DNA of 64,000 bases from Lentinus brumalis. Lineage: Eukaryota > Basidiomycota > Agaricomycetes > Polyporales > Polyporaceae. Positions within the stretch are counted from its first letter, which is position 1; the number at the start of each line of letters is the position of its first letter. The position numbers and the translations under genes are program-made. The stretch lies in contig MARA01000054.1 of NCBI GenBank assembly GCA_001792895.1, forward strand, positions 153,483-217,482. Direction: 5' to 3'. The notes beneath the pieces were generated by a model. The model had not been told where the DNA came from and made no database searches. It saw only the letters and a program-made list of their open reading frames with translations. This document shows, in pieces, positions 34,662 through 44,987 of this stretch.

Positions 34662-36471
34662 ATGAAGTTGAACTCGCCCCCATACACTGACACAGACAGT
34701 TCGGAGTCTTGCCCAATGCTACTGAGGCTGGCGGCAGAGCTTCAGGTGAAGATCCTCTTTGAGCTGAGCCTGGGAGACCTGACCAGATGCACGAGGGTAA
34801 GGATCTCTCGCTCCACACCGTGCGGGGCTCACACTCTTTCTTACCACATTCTAGGTCTGCACTGCATTGAGAAGCCTCATTGCCTCCGAGGCTGCGATCC
34901 AGTACAAGATGGAGCTAGTCCGCGCGGGCATGGTCAACGGTCCTTCCGACGTCCCGCTGACGACGAAGCTAGAGAAGCTCCGCGCACGCAACGCCGCATG
35001 GGTCACCGGCTTCATCTTACACATCTTCATGGTACACCCGCGTCGCTCTACCACCGTTAAGACTTGTGCTGGCGGGTTCTTCTTGTACAAGGATGATTCC
35101 CAACTCCACCTGAGCTGGAGGCTGCACCGACCGACATGGCCCGGGCTGGAGACCTCAGGAGGCTTGGACGAGATGTCATGGTTGCTAGATCTGAAGCATC
35201 ATTTCCCCCAACTTAAGTTATCCCATATAGGCGCATGTGCAGTCAATCCTGAGGAGAATATGGTTGTGTTCGTAACGATTGCACCACGCGATGAGTGAGT
35301 GCTGCTTTACCCGTCTAAGTGCTTTGCGCGATGAGGTGTAAGCTCACCCGAATCTCGCTAGGATGCCTCAATGTATCGTTCTCAGTCTCTCGCAGGATCA
35401 AACTTCACATCTCCTCACCGCACAGCCCTTATTCTCTGTGCCCATCCACCCTCGGCGGAAGACGATCCAGTCCGTGGGTGACCTTATCGTGTGGTCACGA
35501 TTCTGGACGGGATCCGCGGACGTCTCGGCAGGCGTGATCAATTGGAAGACTAACGCCGTCGTTTGGGTGAGTCAAGTGGTCGAGTCGCCGACTTCTTTAG
35601 CCTTGCCACTGAACACGGCTCGTTGCAATTGCAGCAATACGGGCCGAGCGTTTGGGGACAGTTCTTGATCATGGATCCGTCCCACGTTCTGATCTTCAAT
35701 GATCGAGGTGTCTTCGTCTACGAATTCGACCCGGACGCGTCTCCCGCAATCCCTGCGCCTCCCGCCACGGACGAGGATTATGTACTTCACCTCGCACTCC
35801 CCAGACTCAGGGAGAACAGTGAAGTAGTCTCCTCACGATCCTACGAACACGGGCCTCGGTATCTCACAAGCGACCGCCCCTTCTTCCGGGAAAATCCTGA
35901 CCTCGACGTCCTGGCGCTCTACATTGAAATATTCACGCAGCGGAACTACGGGCGGGAACACTTCGTCCTCGTGGTTCCGTTCAAGACCATCCGCGCGCGA
36001 CTGGAAGCCCTTGCGCACGTGCAGCCAGAGGAGCGACAGATCTCGCGGTCCGTACCATGGGACCAGTGGGGCTCCGACGGCGCTCGCCTCCTCAAACTCG
36101 GGGCGAACCCGCACGGCATCAGCGTCATGGGCTCCCGCGTGGCCATACCGTTCCGCGACTATGCTTCCCTGAACACTATGGACATATATATCGTCGACGT
36201 TCGTCCGAAGAGCGAGCAGGAGAGTTTCGTCGGGTGCGATCGAGACGTATCATCGGCACTGGGGGCTCCCCACGGGGTTATAGACGCGTCGGACACGATA
36301 CAGGGCTTGGAGAGCTTCGCGGAACCGGTTACTACGACGCTGCCGTATCGCATGACCTATCTCAAAGCCCGGTCGGATGGCGAGTCGAAGTTCGCCGAGA
36401 CACAGGGCTTGACCCATGATGGGATGGTCATTGCCGTAAGTCCTGAGGTGCTCTCAGTGGTCAGAGGCTGA
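34662..36471 (+). CDS. F-box protein, separate subfamily
   Basis: About five exons. The N-terminal F-box-like segment is 'LRLAAELQVKILFELSLGDL', then 'TRCTRVCTALRSLIASEAA' across an intron near 34797-34855. Next comes 'IQYKMELVRAGMVNGP', a motif common in a large agaricomycete F-box subfamily with a C-terminal beta-propeller-like region. Downstream, 'VNPEENMVVFVTIAPRDE', 'LIVWSRFWTGSADVSAGVIN', 'VWGQFLIMDPSHVLIFNDRG' and 'GSDGARLLKLGANPHGISVM' look like irregular WD/kelch blades. It is likely an SCF adaptor. The ATG at 34662 gives a short leader; ATG at 34716 is the alternative. It sits between two DUF6533 genes and is unrelated to the 9-30 kb F-box cluster. Confidence 0.8.
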
Positions 36472-37690
36472 CAAGGAGCCGGTCCCTAGTGCAGTCCTCT
36501 TTGACAGCACCATTTGAGAGACGCTCTCCGGTGGAGGAGAGTGAACATTGATCTCGGACTCGATATATCCGACGATGTGAGTTGGCGGCGGGCCGCTGTG
36601 CAGTTGACATAATGCGGGTCCACACGCATGGTGAACCTGCAGTACATGCCCCGTTGTCTGGGACATGCGGACACATGGAGTATGGAAGCTATGTCCGGAG
36701 CCTTGGCCGCATGTGCAGATTTCGAAGTTGATTATGGACCATTGCCATGCGATTGTGGTCGAAGATGATCTCTGGGCAGGTCTGCAAGTGATGTCCGCCT
36801 GTGGAGTACGCACTCTAAGTTACACAGCTGTCGCGGTGAGATCTCGACGTCGAAAAACATTCGCATGGACTCTACGCTTCTTCCGGGTTCACTCGCCTCA
36901 TCTCGCCGCAGACCAGCTGAGTCTCTTTGGTGCGATACTTACTGCATCAACAAGGCGCATAACAGATTAACACTTACTCTACTTACTCGCACAATCCGAG
37001 CTTAAGCGCCTCTGCTCGTTGTTTCTATTCTCTCGTCTTCATGTCCCGAGCTCGGTTGCAGCATCATACGAACGCTGTAAGAATGCGGCCGCGACACACA
37101 ATATGACACCTTACTAAAGACGTTGACAGGAAGCGCGACAGCAAGAAGTCCCCAGTCGCACGGGGTGTCTTCACTGCGACTTTTCAGAGAGTCCCAGAGT
37201 CACGACGGGGTGGTCCTTATTCATCGAAGTATCGACGGCCTCCGCACTACAATCCATGGTGTGGAGTTGAGTCCAGCGATTGCCTGCCACGCTGCTACTC
37301 GGCGCCCAACTAGCGCATAGGTGAGTCCGTAGTACTTAGTCGTTGTCTCCATCCGGGGATATTGGACAAATGCGTCCGGGAGCTGCGTACGTCGAGTTCT
37401 GCGCTGCGAGTCCGTGATCATAGCCAGGCAATCTACTGAGGTCATGGTGTTTTGTCGACGAGTGGTGTTCGATGCGCAGCGCGAAGTGGCGGTGATTGTT
37501 GTCTGCCGACCGGTGTTGTCGCCGCCGTCTCCGCTTTCACAGCTGTCGAGGCGCCAGCTCGACTCGCAGATCACTCGCGTGGGGTTTACACTCGTGTGCC
37601 CCGTACTTCTCTGGCAGCTCTAACCATGTCGAATTGTGCTGCGTGGCTGCTAATGTCGTCGGATACCTCAGTTCCTCAGCGCGGAGGTGG
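36472..37690. other. Intergenic region
   Basis: No supported gene. Short frames with isolated splice-like motifs only. Confidence 0.35.
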
Positions 37691-37694
37691 GCTG

Positions 37695-37780
37695 GAGAGG
37701 GATATAAGACACCCAAGGACGTCACGGTGCACCTGCGAGGTGCACCTCTCCCATTGACATCTGCTCATCGTCGTCCTATC
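37695..37780 (+). promoter_or_regulatory. Core promoter of DUF6533 copy 2
   Basis: GGATATAAGACACC at about 37700-37713 lies about 80 bp upstream of the ATG, matching basidiomycete TATA spacing. Confidence 0.55.
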
Positions 37781-39538
37781 ATGGACAACTCAAACATTGT
37801 GGCATTTTACGAGACCTTGTACGTCTCTCCATTCGACATCCTGAGGTTCTCTGCTGATTACGACTAGTCAAACCGGAATATATATCGGGGCGGCACCCAG
37901 AAGTGACTCCCATCGTTGTCTATCTCACCGGTATACATGCTGACGCTTTTTCTAGTCTTCCTGCTATACGACCATCTTATAACGCTCGATCGCGAAGTCG
38001 AGCTGTTCCGGACTAGCAAGCTGACGAATGGAAGCTCGATCCTCTATGCGGCGACGAGGTACACTGCGTTCATCTACAACACGGTCAGCATACTCGCGTT
38101 GTTTCCCGCAATAAGCACCAAAGTGAGTTTCTTCCGTCGTAGCAACTTCCTTGACTAACTGAATACAGAGGTAATCTGACGCTTCTTTGCGCGGTCTGAG
38201 GCTCAGCAACTCATGAAGACTCTAGCGATGTCGTGTGCGACGTGCTGGTGAAGGTACTTTCGGCGGCCGACTACTCTCGCTACATTCCTTTAGCTGGTAT
38301 GTTCCTGCAACACTGTGTCCTTCCTGTCAGCGGAGGTTGTTGATACCTGAGGCCAGCGTTCTCCGCAATGCGAGCATTCGCGCTCAGCAAGAATCGGATC
38401 ATCTCTGGTCTCATCCTTGCCCTCTCTCTCGCACCTCTGGCGGCCAATCTCGTAAGCGTGTTTCTCAGTCCTTCTGAATTGAAATTGAAGAACGCTCACC
38501 TGGTACACTACTTCAGGCACAGTTGGGCTTTGACTTTACAGGATTCACCGAGCCCATCGTCGGATGCGTATCCTCAGTGACATTGAGCACGACGCAGTCA
38601 ATCACGTTCGTATGGTGCTGATCATGCGCTTGCTCGACTCAGAGCCTCACTATGTTCACCTCTGCAGATGTGTGTCATAACACAAATTCCCTCCGTGCTC
38701 TCCTCTGACGGACCCCCAGTTTCTGTTGTCGCCAGGACCGGTGTCACCCTGTCCGATTTTCTGCTTGTCGTTCTCACCTGGCGCAGCGACGCGGTCCGAC
38801 CCATCGAAAACCCATTTAGCTCAGGAGGAACTCGCCGGTCCCTCCCGTCAATCTTACTGTGGAACGGTAGGCGACTCTCGTGGGTTCGAGTGTACGACTA
38901 AGTACTCACGGCTAAATCTGTATGCCTCCCAGGTACTCTATACTTCATGTGAGGCTCGGCTTGCTTCCACATCGTCCGTCGCTCATCTCACCCTCGCAAC
39001 AGAGTATTGGGCATCTTGAGCGCACTACAGCTCAGCTTTACACTATCGTCTGTGCGTCCCGCTCAGCTCATCTTCTTGAGGTTTGCGCTGACCAGTCATA
39101 GATCCTCACTTCGGGTGGCGAGAGCTTCGTTACCCTTTTCACTGAACCGTACGTCGCTCCTCTTCGCCTGCATGGCTGTCTGACCTATGCGGACACTTCA
39201 GGCTTACGACCGTTCTGATCTGCCGCTTCATCCTCGACCTGCACGAAGCAACTCAGCATGAGATGAAGCTCGACTCCGATGACCCGCTGCACTTCTCTTT
39301 CGATCCTGACCACACGCCAAGCTTCGTGCGTCCGGCTCGGGCGCCGTCTGCTATCGGTGGTACGGACGTTCCCTCCGCTTCCACTAATCTCGCTCTCGAT
39401 GCTGAGTCGCGGGAGTCGGAGACTAGCGACGCAAGTCCTGAGGGTTATCGGACCACCAGGGAGGAATGGAGGGCCACCCGGATCCACGACACTATGGAGG
39501 GATCCTCTACGTCGGGAAACCAGCAATCCATATCCTAG
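37781..39538 (+). CDS. DUF6533 multi-membrane protein, copy 2
   Basis: ATG at 37781 ('MDNSNIVAFYETLYVSP'). After a small exon the hallmark segment reads 'VFLLYDHLITLDREVELF', then 'SSILYAATRYTAFIYNTVSI', 'FSAMRAFALSKNRIISGLIL', 'FDFTGFTEPIVGCVSS' and, near the end, 'PLTTVLICRFILDLHEATQ' before a long Ser/Thr-rich cytosolic tail ending 'TSGNQQSIS'. The order matches copy 1 and the DUF6533 family, with about seven predicted helices. The exons between 38.65 and 39.1 kb can be read only in part. The two copies flank an F-box gene in the same orientation, which suggests local duplication. Confidence 0.78.
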
Positions 39539-39554
39539 TATACGGTAGTGCGCA

Positions 39555-39765
39555 TAGACCTCTGTAGAGCTGGTAGGCGTCCGTCAGCGCATGATTGATG
39601 CTGCCGAATTCAGTAGCTCTCTACCGATCCGCAGGGGAGCAACTGGGGTGGGTGGTAACACATGGTAGAGCCGCCACTAGGGGTCTGTAGAGCGCTGTAG
39701 AACCCATGCGAGGGCTCTATCGAGCTCTACAGAACCTGGCACAGGGCTCTACCAACGATGCCAGA
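39555..39765. repeat. CTGTAGAGC / GCTCTACAG repeat cluster
   Basis: Within about 200 bp the word CTGTAGAG or GGTAGAGC or its inverse (GCTCTACAG, GGCTCTACC) occurs about seven times in both orientations. The word resembles the terminal CTGTAGAG of MITE-like element 1. Clean inverted ends and a target duplication were not found, so it may be a degraded element. Confidence 0.5.
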
Positions 39766-40555
39766 TAGACGGCCGCTTCGACGAGCTTGAACAGGTGGTC
39801 TGACATGGCGCCAGGCAATGTGCACTCGAGGTCCCATTCGGATGAGCGCAGAAGTAAGTATATTGATCAACATTCAAGTATAAGTAACAAGACGCTACGT
39901 AACAAGACGGCGCTCGAAAAGCACATCCGACAAGAGCTGGGAGCAGCAACCTACTTACCGGTGCAACCTGACTTCGATTACAAAGCAGCGAGCGCATCCT
40001 GAAGCAGCGACAAGCTCCAAGTTCACGCAGCGAACACAGCGCCAAGCGCGGGTGCACAGTCAGAAGGTGCGCACGCTCCCTGCCGCTGGAAGGCGGCCTG
40101 CAGGCTGCAGGTCGACAAAGGACGAGAAGCGGCCTACCTTGGGGAACAGCGGCCACACAGCGAAACCCTCAGACTTCAGAGACATGGACGACCTACCTGC
40201 GCAGCAGACGAGGCACGCGGAACGGTGCTCGACCAGAAATCATGGGCAAGGCCCTCACCTTATTCGCGATCACCGTACGCACCTCTTCAGACCTCTTCAT
40301 CACTGGCAAAAGCCATCGACTCGGGGAAGCGAGCTGCAATGACAAGACATACGTACCTGATGACCTCCAGAGCAACCGAATGACACGGTGGTCCGTACGC
40401 ACTCTCCGAGGAAGGACTCGAGGGGCCGGTGACACGTCGAGTCGAGTCGTCTGAGTGGATAGGTGTTGAGGAGAGCTTGCTGTGGAAGAGGGACGGTGAT
40501 GGAGGGAAAGAGAGAAGTGTTGAGCAGACGCGACAATGCGAGAGCTTTATATCAG
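39766..40555 (-). other. Possible minus-strand transcription unit of unknown coding potential
   Basis: A TATA-like GATATAAAGC (minus strand, about 40543-40552) is followed by a CT-rich leader and several donor/acceptor-like motifs. Open frames such as 'MSDHLFKLVEAAVYLASL' (near 39805) are short. No consistent protein could be assembled. It may be a non-coding or decayed gene. Confidence 0.25.
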
Positions 40556-40763
40556 GTCCGAGTCGCGAGTCCTGCCACAAACGGACTGTATGCGCTCACG
40601 TGACTGACGCGCTCCCAACGCGACGGACTGGCGGTCTCTGCACTCCACTCCTCCTGGCAGACCAATGACGCCATGAACACTAAGTATGACGCACCCTGAC
40701 GCACCCCCAATCCCCAACGGGTGCGCCCACTAGCATCCCTGCCACGCGCGTCTGCCTCTCGAA

Positions 40764-40842
40764 CGATTGCCCGACGCCGTCTTAGCTTGCCCGACGCCGT
40801 CTCAGCTTGCCTGCCGCCCCAGCTTGCCCGCCGCCCGGCGTC
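40764..40842. repeat. Short minisatellite, about 20-bp unit
   Basis: Tandem near-copies of GCTTGCCCGACGCCGTCTCA, with shortened third and fourth units (GCTTGCCTGCCGCCCCA, GCTTGCCCGCCGCCC). Non-coding context. Confidence 0.7.
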
Positions 40843-40849
40843 CGGATCC

Positions 40850-41960
40850 TTACATAACTGCCCACTGCTTGCTCTCTGTGCTCCTCTGCGCGTTCGGTAA
40901 GCGGTGGTATATATTCGGAGACTTCTACTACTCTCTATATAGCTCTATCGATACCCACCGGCCATTCGACAGACCGCTGCAATAGCCAAGCGTCCTCGAC
41001 GAACCACTACCGTTGACGCCAGTCACGGGTAGTGCCGCCCCGCAGCTACAATCGGATGCAGTACCTAGTCACACATGGCCATCCACTGCCGTGAGGTGTC
41101 CGTTTCCCCGACGTAGACTCACGAGTCACCTTGAGAGAAGTGCGTTCGTGTAGCTGAGCGGCAAAGGTTATGTTAGTAAAAGGATATGATCTTCATAGTT
41201 CACATTGTATTAGTACTATATATCGCCGTCTTTGGCTCGTCCCCCTTTGTATCGAGTAACCGTTCTGGATTTACTGTGGTTCTTATGTCTGTTTAGCTTT
41301 CAGCATGGGCGCTAATGCATCTACGCTTCTCTCCTCCGACCTTCGAACGCGGCCCTTGGAAGCATGTGCGGTGTCACAAGAGAGCTTCAAAAGCTTGCAT
41401 TCAGCTAGAGCGATACGCGTTTCAAGTCTTCAACAACAGCTCTCACTGTGCCATGCAGGCTTCGTCATCAAACTTGCCTCGAGCGTCGGCGTTCGCGGTT
41501 CCTCCCGCGGATATCAAGGGAAGATTGTGTGCTGCGAAGGGGCTACTGTGCACAGGGTAACAGGTGCGTAGATTTTACTGCTATGGGCAGGCTATGGGAC
41601 CGAAATTCGAAAGAGGTCGTGGTCGAAGGGGACCGTCGCAGCGACGGTGGCGGGCGAGAGTCGCGAGACCCACCGGGACTTCCTACGTCCAGGTAGAACA
41701 TTCGCGCCGTTTGGTTCAGAAACCGACGCGCGTGGACGCATCTGGACGCACGTATTCTATGTATACACGGACGCCAAGTGAGAGTGGACACAGCGAACGG
41801 TCGACCGGTCGTATGACAACGGTCTGGTGAGAGCGCACTGGTGAGGCGGGTGACAAGTAGGTTCTTCTTGTGGGTTCATCATAGCGCTGCACACTCATGC
41901 CGTACGGCGTAGAGGCATTGGGCAAGACATGAATAAACATCGATGAATTGAAGGTAGCCG
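40850..41960. other. Intergenic region
   Basis: No supported gene. A small frame at 41305-41571 ('MGANASTLLSSDLR', a possible N-myristoylation-like start) has no other support. Confidence 0.35.
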
Positions 41961-41969
41961 CAACGTTTG

Positions 41970-42287
41970 TCATATGCCCTTCCTCTGCATCAACACCTCC
42001 AGTCCGTCCCTCGCATCTGGCCTATGCAACGCCCGGGTGTCCGTCATGTCTAGGTTGCGTTCGATGATCCCGACGATTTCCCCAACCTGTCTCACTGCAA
42101 ACACCCATACGAAGACGTGGATGGCAACGAGTGCAGATATTGCAAGGAGGAACGGTAGCAAATTGCGTCCTTGGGACCTTCTGGGCATCTGCTTATACTC
42201 GGCAGGAGTGCTGGAGGCCGCGTCGACATGCTTTGTCTCCGCATCGTCGTACTCGTAATCAAGCGCAAGGGGCGTGTATTCGGACAT
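41970..42287 (-). CDS. Small single-pass membrane protein near UstYa gene
   Basis: A 105-residue single-exon frame from ATG at 42287. The N-terminal cytosolic part 'MSEYTPLALDYEYDDAETKH' precedes a clear transmembrane helix ('LLPFLLAISALVAIHVFVWV'). A short C-terminal segment 'DTRALHRPDARDGLEVLMQR' follows. The Asp-Thr-Arg-x-Leu-x-Arg-Pro-Asp...Gly-Leu pattern recalls the juxtamembrane motif of basidiomycete UstYa-like/DUF3328 proteins, but the catalytic HxxHC part is absent. It could be an accessory membrane peptide or a truncated UstYa relative. It is transcribed away from the UstYa gene about 600 bp away. Confidence 0.55.
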   Translation of the reverse strand: MSEYTPLALDYEYDDAETKHVDAASSTPAEYKQMPRRSQGRNLLPFLLAISALVAIHVFVWVFAVRQVGEIVGIIERNLDMTDTRALHRPDARDGLEVLMQRKGI

Positions 42288-42610
42288 CTGTGACAAGGAG
42301 GCAAGCGAGGTTAGCTGGTACACGCCGCGGAGAGCAGTCAGACGGACCGTCGCAGTCGGGAGCCTGGGGGAAGCGCAGAGTTGCAGTAGGGGATGAACGC
42401 TGGTATGATGTATGCTTTCACCTATGGTGAGCCGAAGCTTTCGAGACACGGCTGCCCATGAATTATCCTACATCCAGGTATGTCCATCTCTTCAGGGATC
42501 ACGACGCTGACTTTTTGTCTGGCAGAGTCTCGGTGCCATCAGGGTAAAATGCCTGTGTGAGGCACGCGATATGCGGCATTCTCGGGCGATGGCTGGTCTG
42601 CGTCGCTGCT

Positions 42611-42853
42611 ATGTCGAGCAATCGTCCTCTCGCGCAGCGCAACGCGCGACCCTTCCCCTCTCCCTCAACCGCGTCTACCCCTGAGTCTGTCGTGGAAGCC
42701 GAGACTCCCGAGCTCTCCGACATCGGATATATTGTATCGGGAGACCTACGAGACGTCAGGTTCGTGAGGATTGCTTTCGGAGACATGTCAGTGCCGCTCA
42801 CAGATGTCCCTGGGTTATATGTGGTCGACGGGAAAGACTTGAGCAACACCTAG
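42611..42853 (+). CDS. Hypothetical small protein upstream of UstYa
   Basis: An open frame of 80 residues ('MSSNRPLAQRNARPFPSPST', 'SDIGYIVSGDLRDVRFVRIA', ending 'DGKDLSNT'), 38 bp before the UstYa ATG and on the same strand. No family recognised. It could be a separate small gene or part of an upstream exon set. Confidence 0.3.
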   Translation: MSSNRPLAQRNARPFPSPSTASTPESVVEAETPELSDIGYIVSGDLRDVRFVRIAFGDMSVPLTDVPGLYVVDGKDLSNT

Positions 42854-42891
42854 CCGTCGCGCGAAGTCAATCCTATCCCCCACTCTCGCAG

Positions 42892-43538
42892 ATGAGCCGC
42901 TCGCTGTACTCTCACCCCGTGCTTTGTCTTGTTCTCTGCAGCGCAGTCTTTACTACTTGCGGGAACATAGCCTTAATAATTTATATCTTGCGCTCGTTCA
43001 AAGGCCTCGTACCTGCGGAGCCCACATACTGTACGTTCCAACTCATGGATGGACCTTCTGCTGTTGATAAGATGGGGAAGCGTACATTGGGTACGATTTC
43101 CCCGCACAACTTCCGCTCCAGCTTGTCAGCGTCGGTCTCTCGCTCGACGATGAGTCAGACGGCTCGCATTTCTCGCTGAAGGCCGACGACGAGTGGGGCA
43201 CCCAATTCCCTCTCCATGACGGCTTCACGTCCCTCGGACCGTCGAACCGCACGTTCCTCGTCTCGATGGTCCACCAGATGCACTGCCTCGACGTCATCCG
43301 TGTCGGATTCGTCACGAACGCCACAGGATATGATCGCCACGTCGAACATTGCTTGCGCTACCTGCGGCAGATCGTACTGTGCTATGCCGACACCACGTTG
43401 GAGGTCGATGAGCCGGGCATAAAGGACGGAGAGATGGCGCATGCGGCGAGCGGGGTTGGGGCGATTCATCGATGCAAGGACTGGACTGTTCTCAGGCGAT
43501 ACCTCGAAGCTCACCCTTCTGTTCCTTTCGAAGATTAG
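42892..43538 (+). CDS. UstYa-like (DUF3328) protein
   Basis: Two exons (42892-43030, 43072-43538) give about 200 residues. The N-terminal helix 'LCLVLCSAVFTTCGNIALII' anchors it. The juxtamembrane 'AYIGYDFPAQLPLQLV' matches the YxxGxDxP motif of the family. The diagnostic pair of HxxHC motifs is present: 'HQMHCLDVIRV' and 'HVEHCLRYLRQ', with 'IHRCKDW' near the end. UstYa-type proteins are membrane-bound oxidases, best known from cyclisation of fungal ribosomal peptides (ustiloxin, cyclochlorotine), and are very numerous in basidiomycetes where substrates are mostly unknown. Key residues are intact, so the protein is probably active. No recognisable precursor-peptide repeat gene was seen in the window. 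Confidence 0.88.
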
Positions 43539-43680
43539 TGAGAGGAGGCCGTTCGCTCCTTCGGAGCGGCTCATTTGTGTAGCCTGTGTTGTTCTGGCAC
43601 TGCGGGAGTCATGATTAGAATACAAGAAACCGACGCTCGAACCTTTCCGCGAATATGTATACATCCTGCGTATCAACCAG

Positions 43681-43923
43681 TCAAACTGCAGCGGTGAAGT
43701 CTGACTGTGATTCCATCGTTTTCATCTCAAGAGACTCGCCATCGGCCTTGATGCCATGTGCCCCTCCAATAACACTGGTACCTGTGCGTACGTGAACATC
43801 CGAGCGGGTCGCCAGACCCGCGGAATGCGACGCCCACGTAGAGCCTGCCGGTAGGTTCTGTGTCGTGGTATCCACAGCTATGCCTAGGCCGACATGTAAC
43901 ACGATGAGCGTCGGCGCAATCCC
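43681..43923 (-). CDS. C-terminal exon of a multi-membrane protein (partial)
   Basis: After an acceptor (GCATAG) the minus strand reads 'GIAPTLIVLHVGLGIAVDTT', a last transmembrane helix, then a polar tail with 'STWASHSAGLATRSDVHVRT' and 'ESLEMKTMESQSDFTAAV'. 'GIAPTLIV...GLG' is a recurrent ending of agaricomycete seven-helix-like proteins of unknown function. Upstream exons could not be resolved; the preceding 0.6 kb contains hairpin repeats that may have disrupted the gene. Treat it as an intact final exon of an uncertain gene. Confidence 0.5.
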   Translation of the reverse strand, partial: GIAPTLIVLHVGLGIAVDTTTQNLPAGSTWASHSAGLATRSDVHVRTGTSVIGGAHGIKADGESLEMKTMESQSDFTAAV

Positions 43924-43989
43924 CTATGCAGGCATGAGTACATTAAGTGGACAGGGTGGCAGGGAATAACTTGAGCAGAGTCAGTGCCG

Positions 43990-44021
43990 GAGATACATCC
44001 TCGACGTCGAGGATGTATCTC
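43990..44021. repeat. Perfect 32-bp palindrome
   Basis: GAGATACATCCTCGAC is followed immediately by its exact reverse complement with no spacer. It lies in the presumed intron/upstream part of the membrane-protein gene. Confidence 0.9.
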
Positions 44022-44183
44022 GGGATGCAACCTGTACTTCGACCAATCAGAGACGTCGGACAAAGCGCCCAAGTCGCAGACGCAGGACATACTGGGGACT
44101 TACGAGGAACCGAGGGCGAGCATAGAGTGGGCGGGGTCTTGTAGCTGATTGCCGCAGAGCGGGAGGGCGGGTCGGAGAAGGAT

Positions 44184-44219
44184 AGCAAGGAGACACGTCA
44201 CTGGACGTGTCTCCTTGCT
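44184..44219. repeat. 16-bp-arm hairpin (AGCAAGGAGACACGTC, 4-nt loop)
   Basis: Perfect arms at 44184-44199 and 44204-44219 around ACTG. The inner GAGACACGTC resembles the GAGACGCGTC arms of the 45-kb array, so it belongs to the same family. Confidence 0.9.
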
Positions 44220-44606
44220 CTTCGTCGTGTCGAGCAGCACAGGGAGCCAGGGCGAGGGCGGAGGCATGGAGAGGAGTGCGTAATGCGCGATAGACCAACA
44301 TGTACATACAAGATCATGTCTGCAAATAACCGCGTTTCGACCGCATTCGACTTCGCTCGTCGTCACGAGCCCACCCAGCCGTGTATGCACTCCACGTTGC
44401 CTTCACAAGTTCGTCTGCTTCTCGCCGCTCTTGTCTGCAGGAGCTAGAACTGGTCAGTCCGATGCAGAATCCAAGGCAATCGGCTCGACAAACCGTCGGG
44501 CTTCGCGACGCCCCATGCGTTGCACCCCGCTTGGATTGTGCCAAACCACGCCCGCACCGCTAAAGACACAGTAAGACACGACCCCAGAGAAAACGCCTGC
44601 ACTTAC

Positions 44607-44760
44607 CAGGGTACGTCTTGTTCACCACCCCGTCCTCCAGGACGCCTGTCGGCACTCCCTGCTGCTTCGAGCCCAGCGCGGCGTTGACTTGAACTGGAGG
44701 CAGGGTTGGATCAGCGTGCCCCGCGGTCGCGCTTCCATCTGTCTCCGATGGGGTAGACAT
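44607..44760 (-). CDS. Hypothetical protein, first exon (partial model)
   Basis: From ATG at 44760 the exon reads 'MSTPSETDGSATAGHADPTL', 'VQVNAALGSKQQGVPTGVLE', 'DGVVNKTYPG' and stops at a GTAAGTG donor (44606). It is coding-like, hydrophilic, with no signal peptide. The next exon probably starts after TTTAG near 44560 but the frame cannot be settled. Family not recognised. Confidence 0.45.
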
Positions 44761-44987
44761 AGAGGATGTAAATAAACGTCGGGTGTGATTGTAGAGAGTT
44801 AGGAAAGAGTTGCGGTAAGGAGTGAACGACAGTCTCGCGCTGTCAGCTGGCAGGCGCTTACGCGGAACGCCAGCCACTCCTCACCGCGACTGGGCTGTAC
44901 TACTACTCAGCAGCCCCCCATGGCGGTTCAGCAAATGCCAAACCAAAAGAACGCAAAGGAGTCGCGTCCAGGGACCCTCCGTACGGC

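Noticed and set aside
41305..41571. Small protein starting MGANAS (possible myristoylation site)
   Set aside because: No homology, no promoter signal and an overlapping frame of similar quality. Noted only within the intergenic entry.
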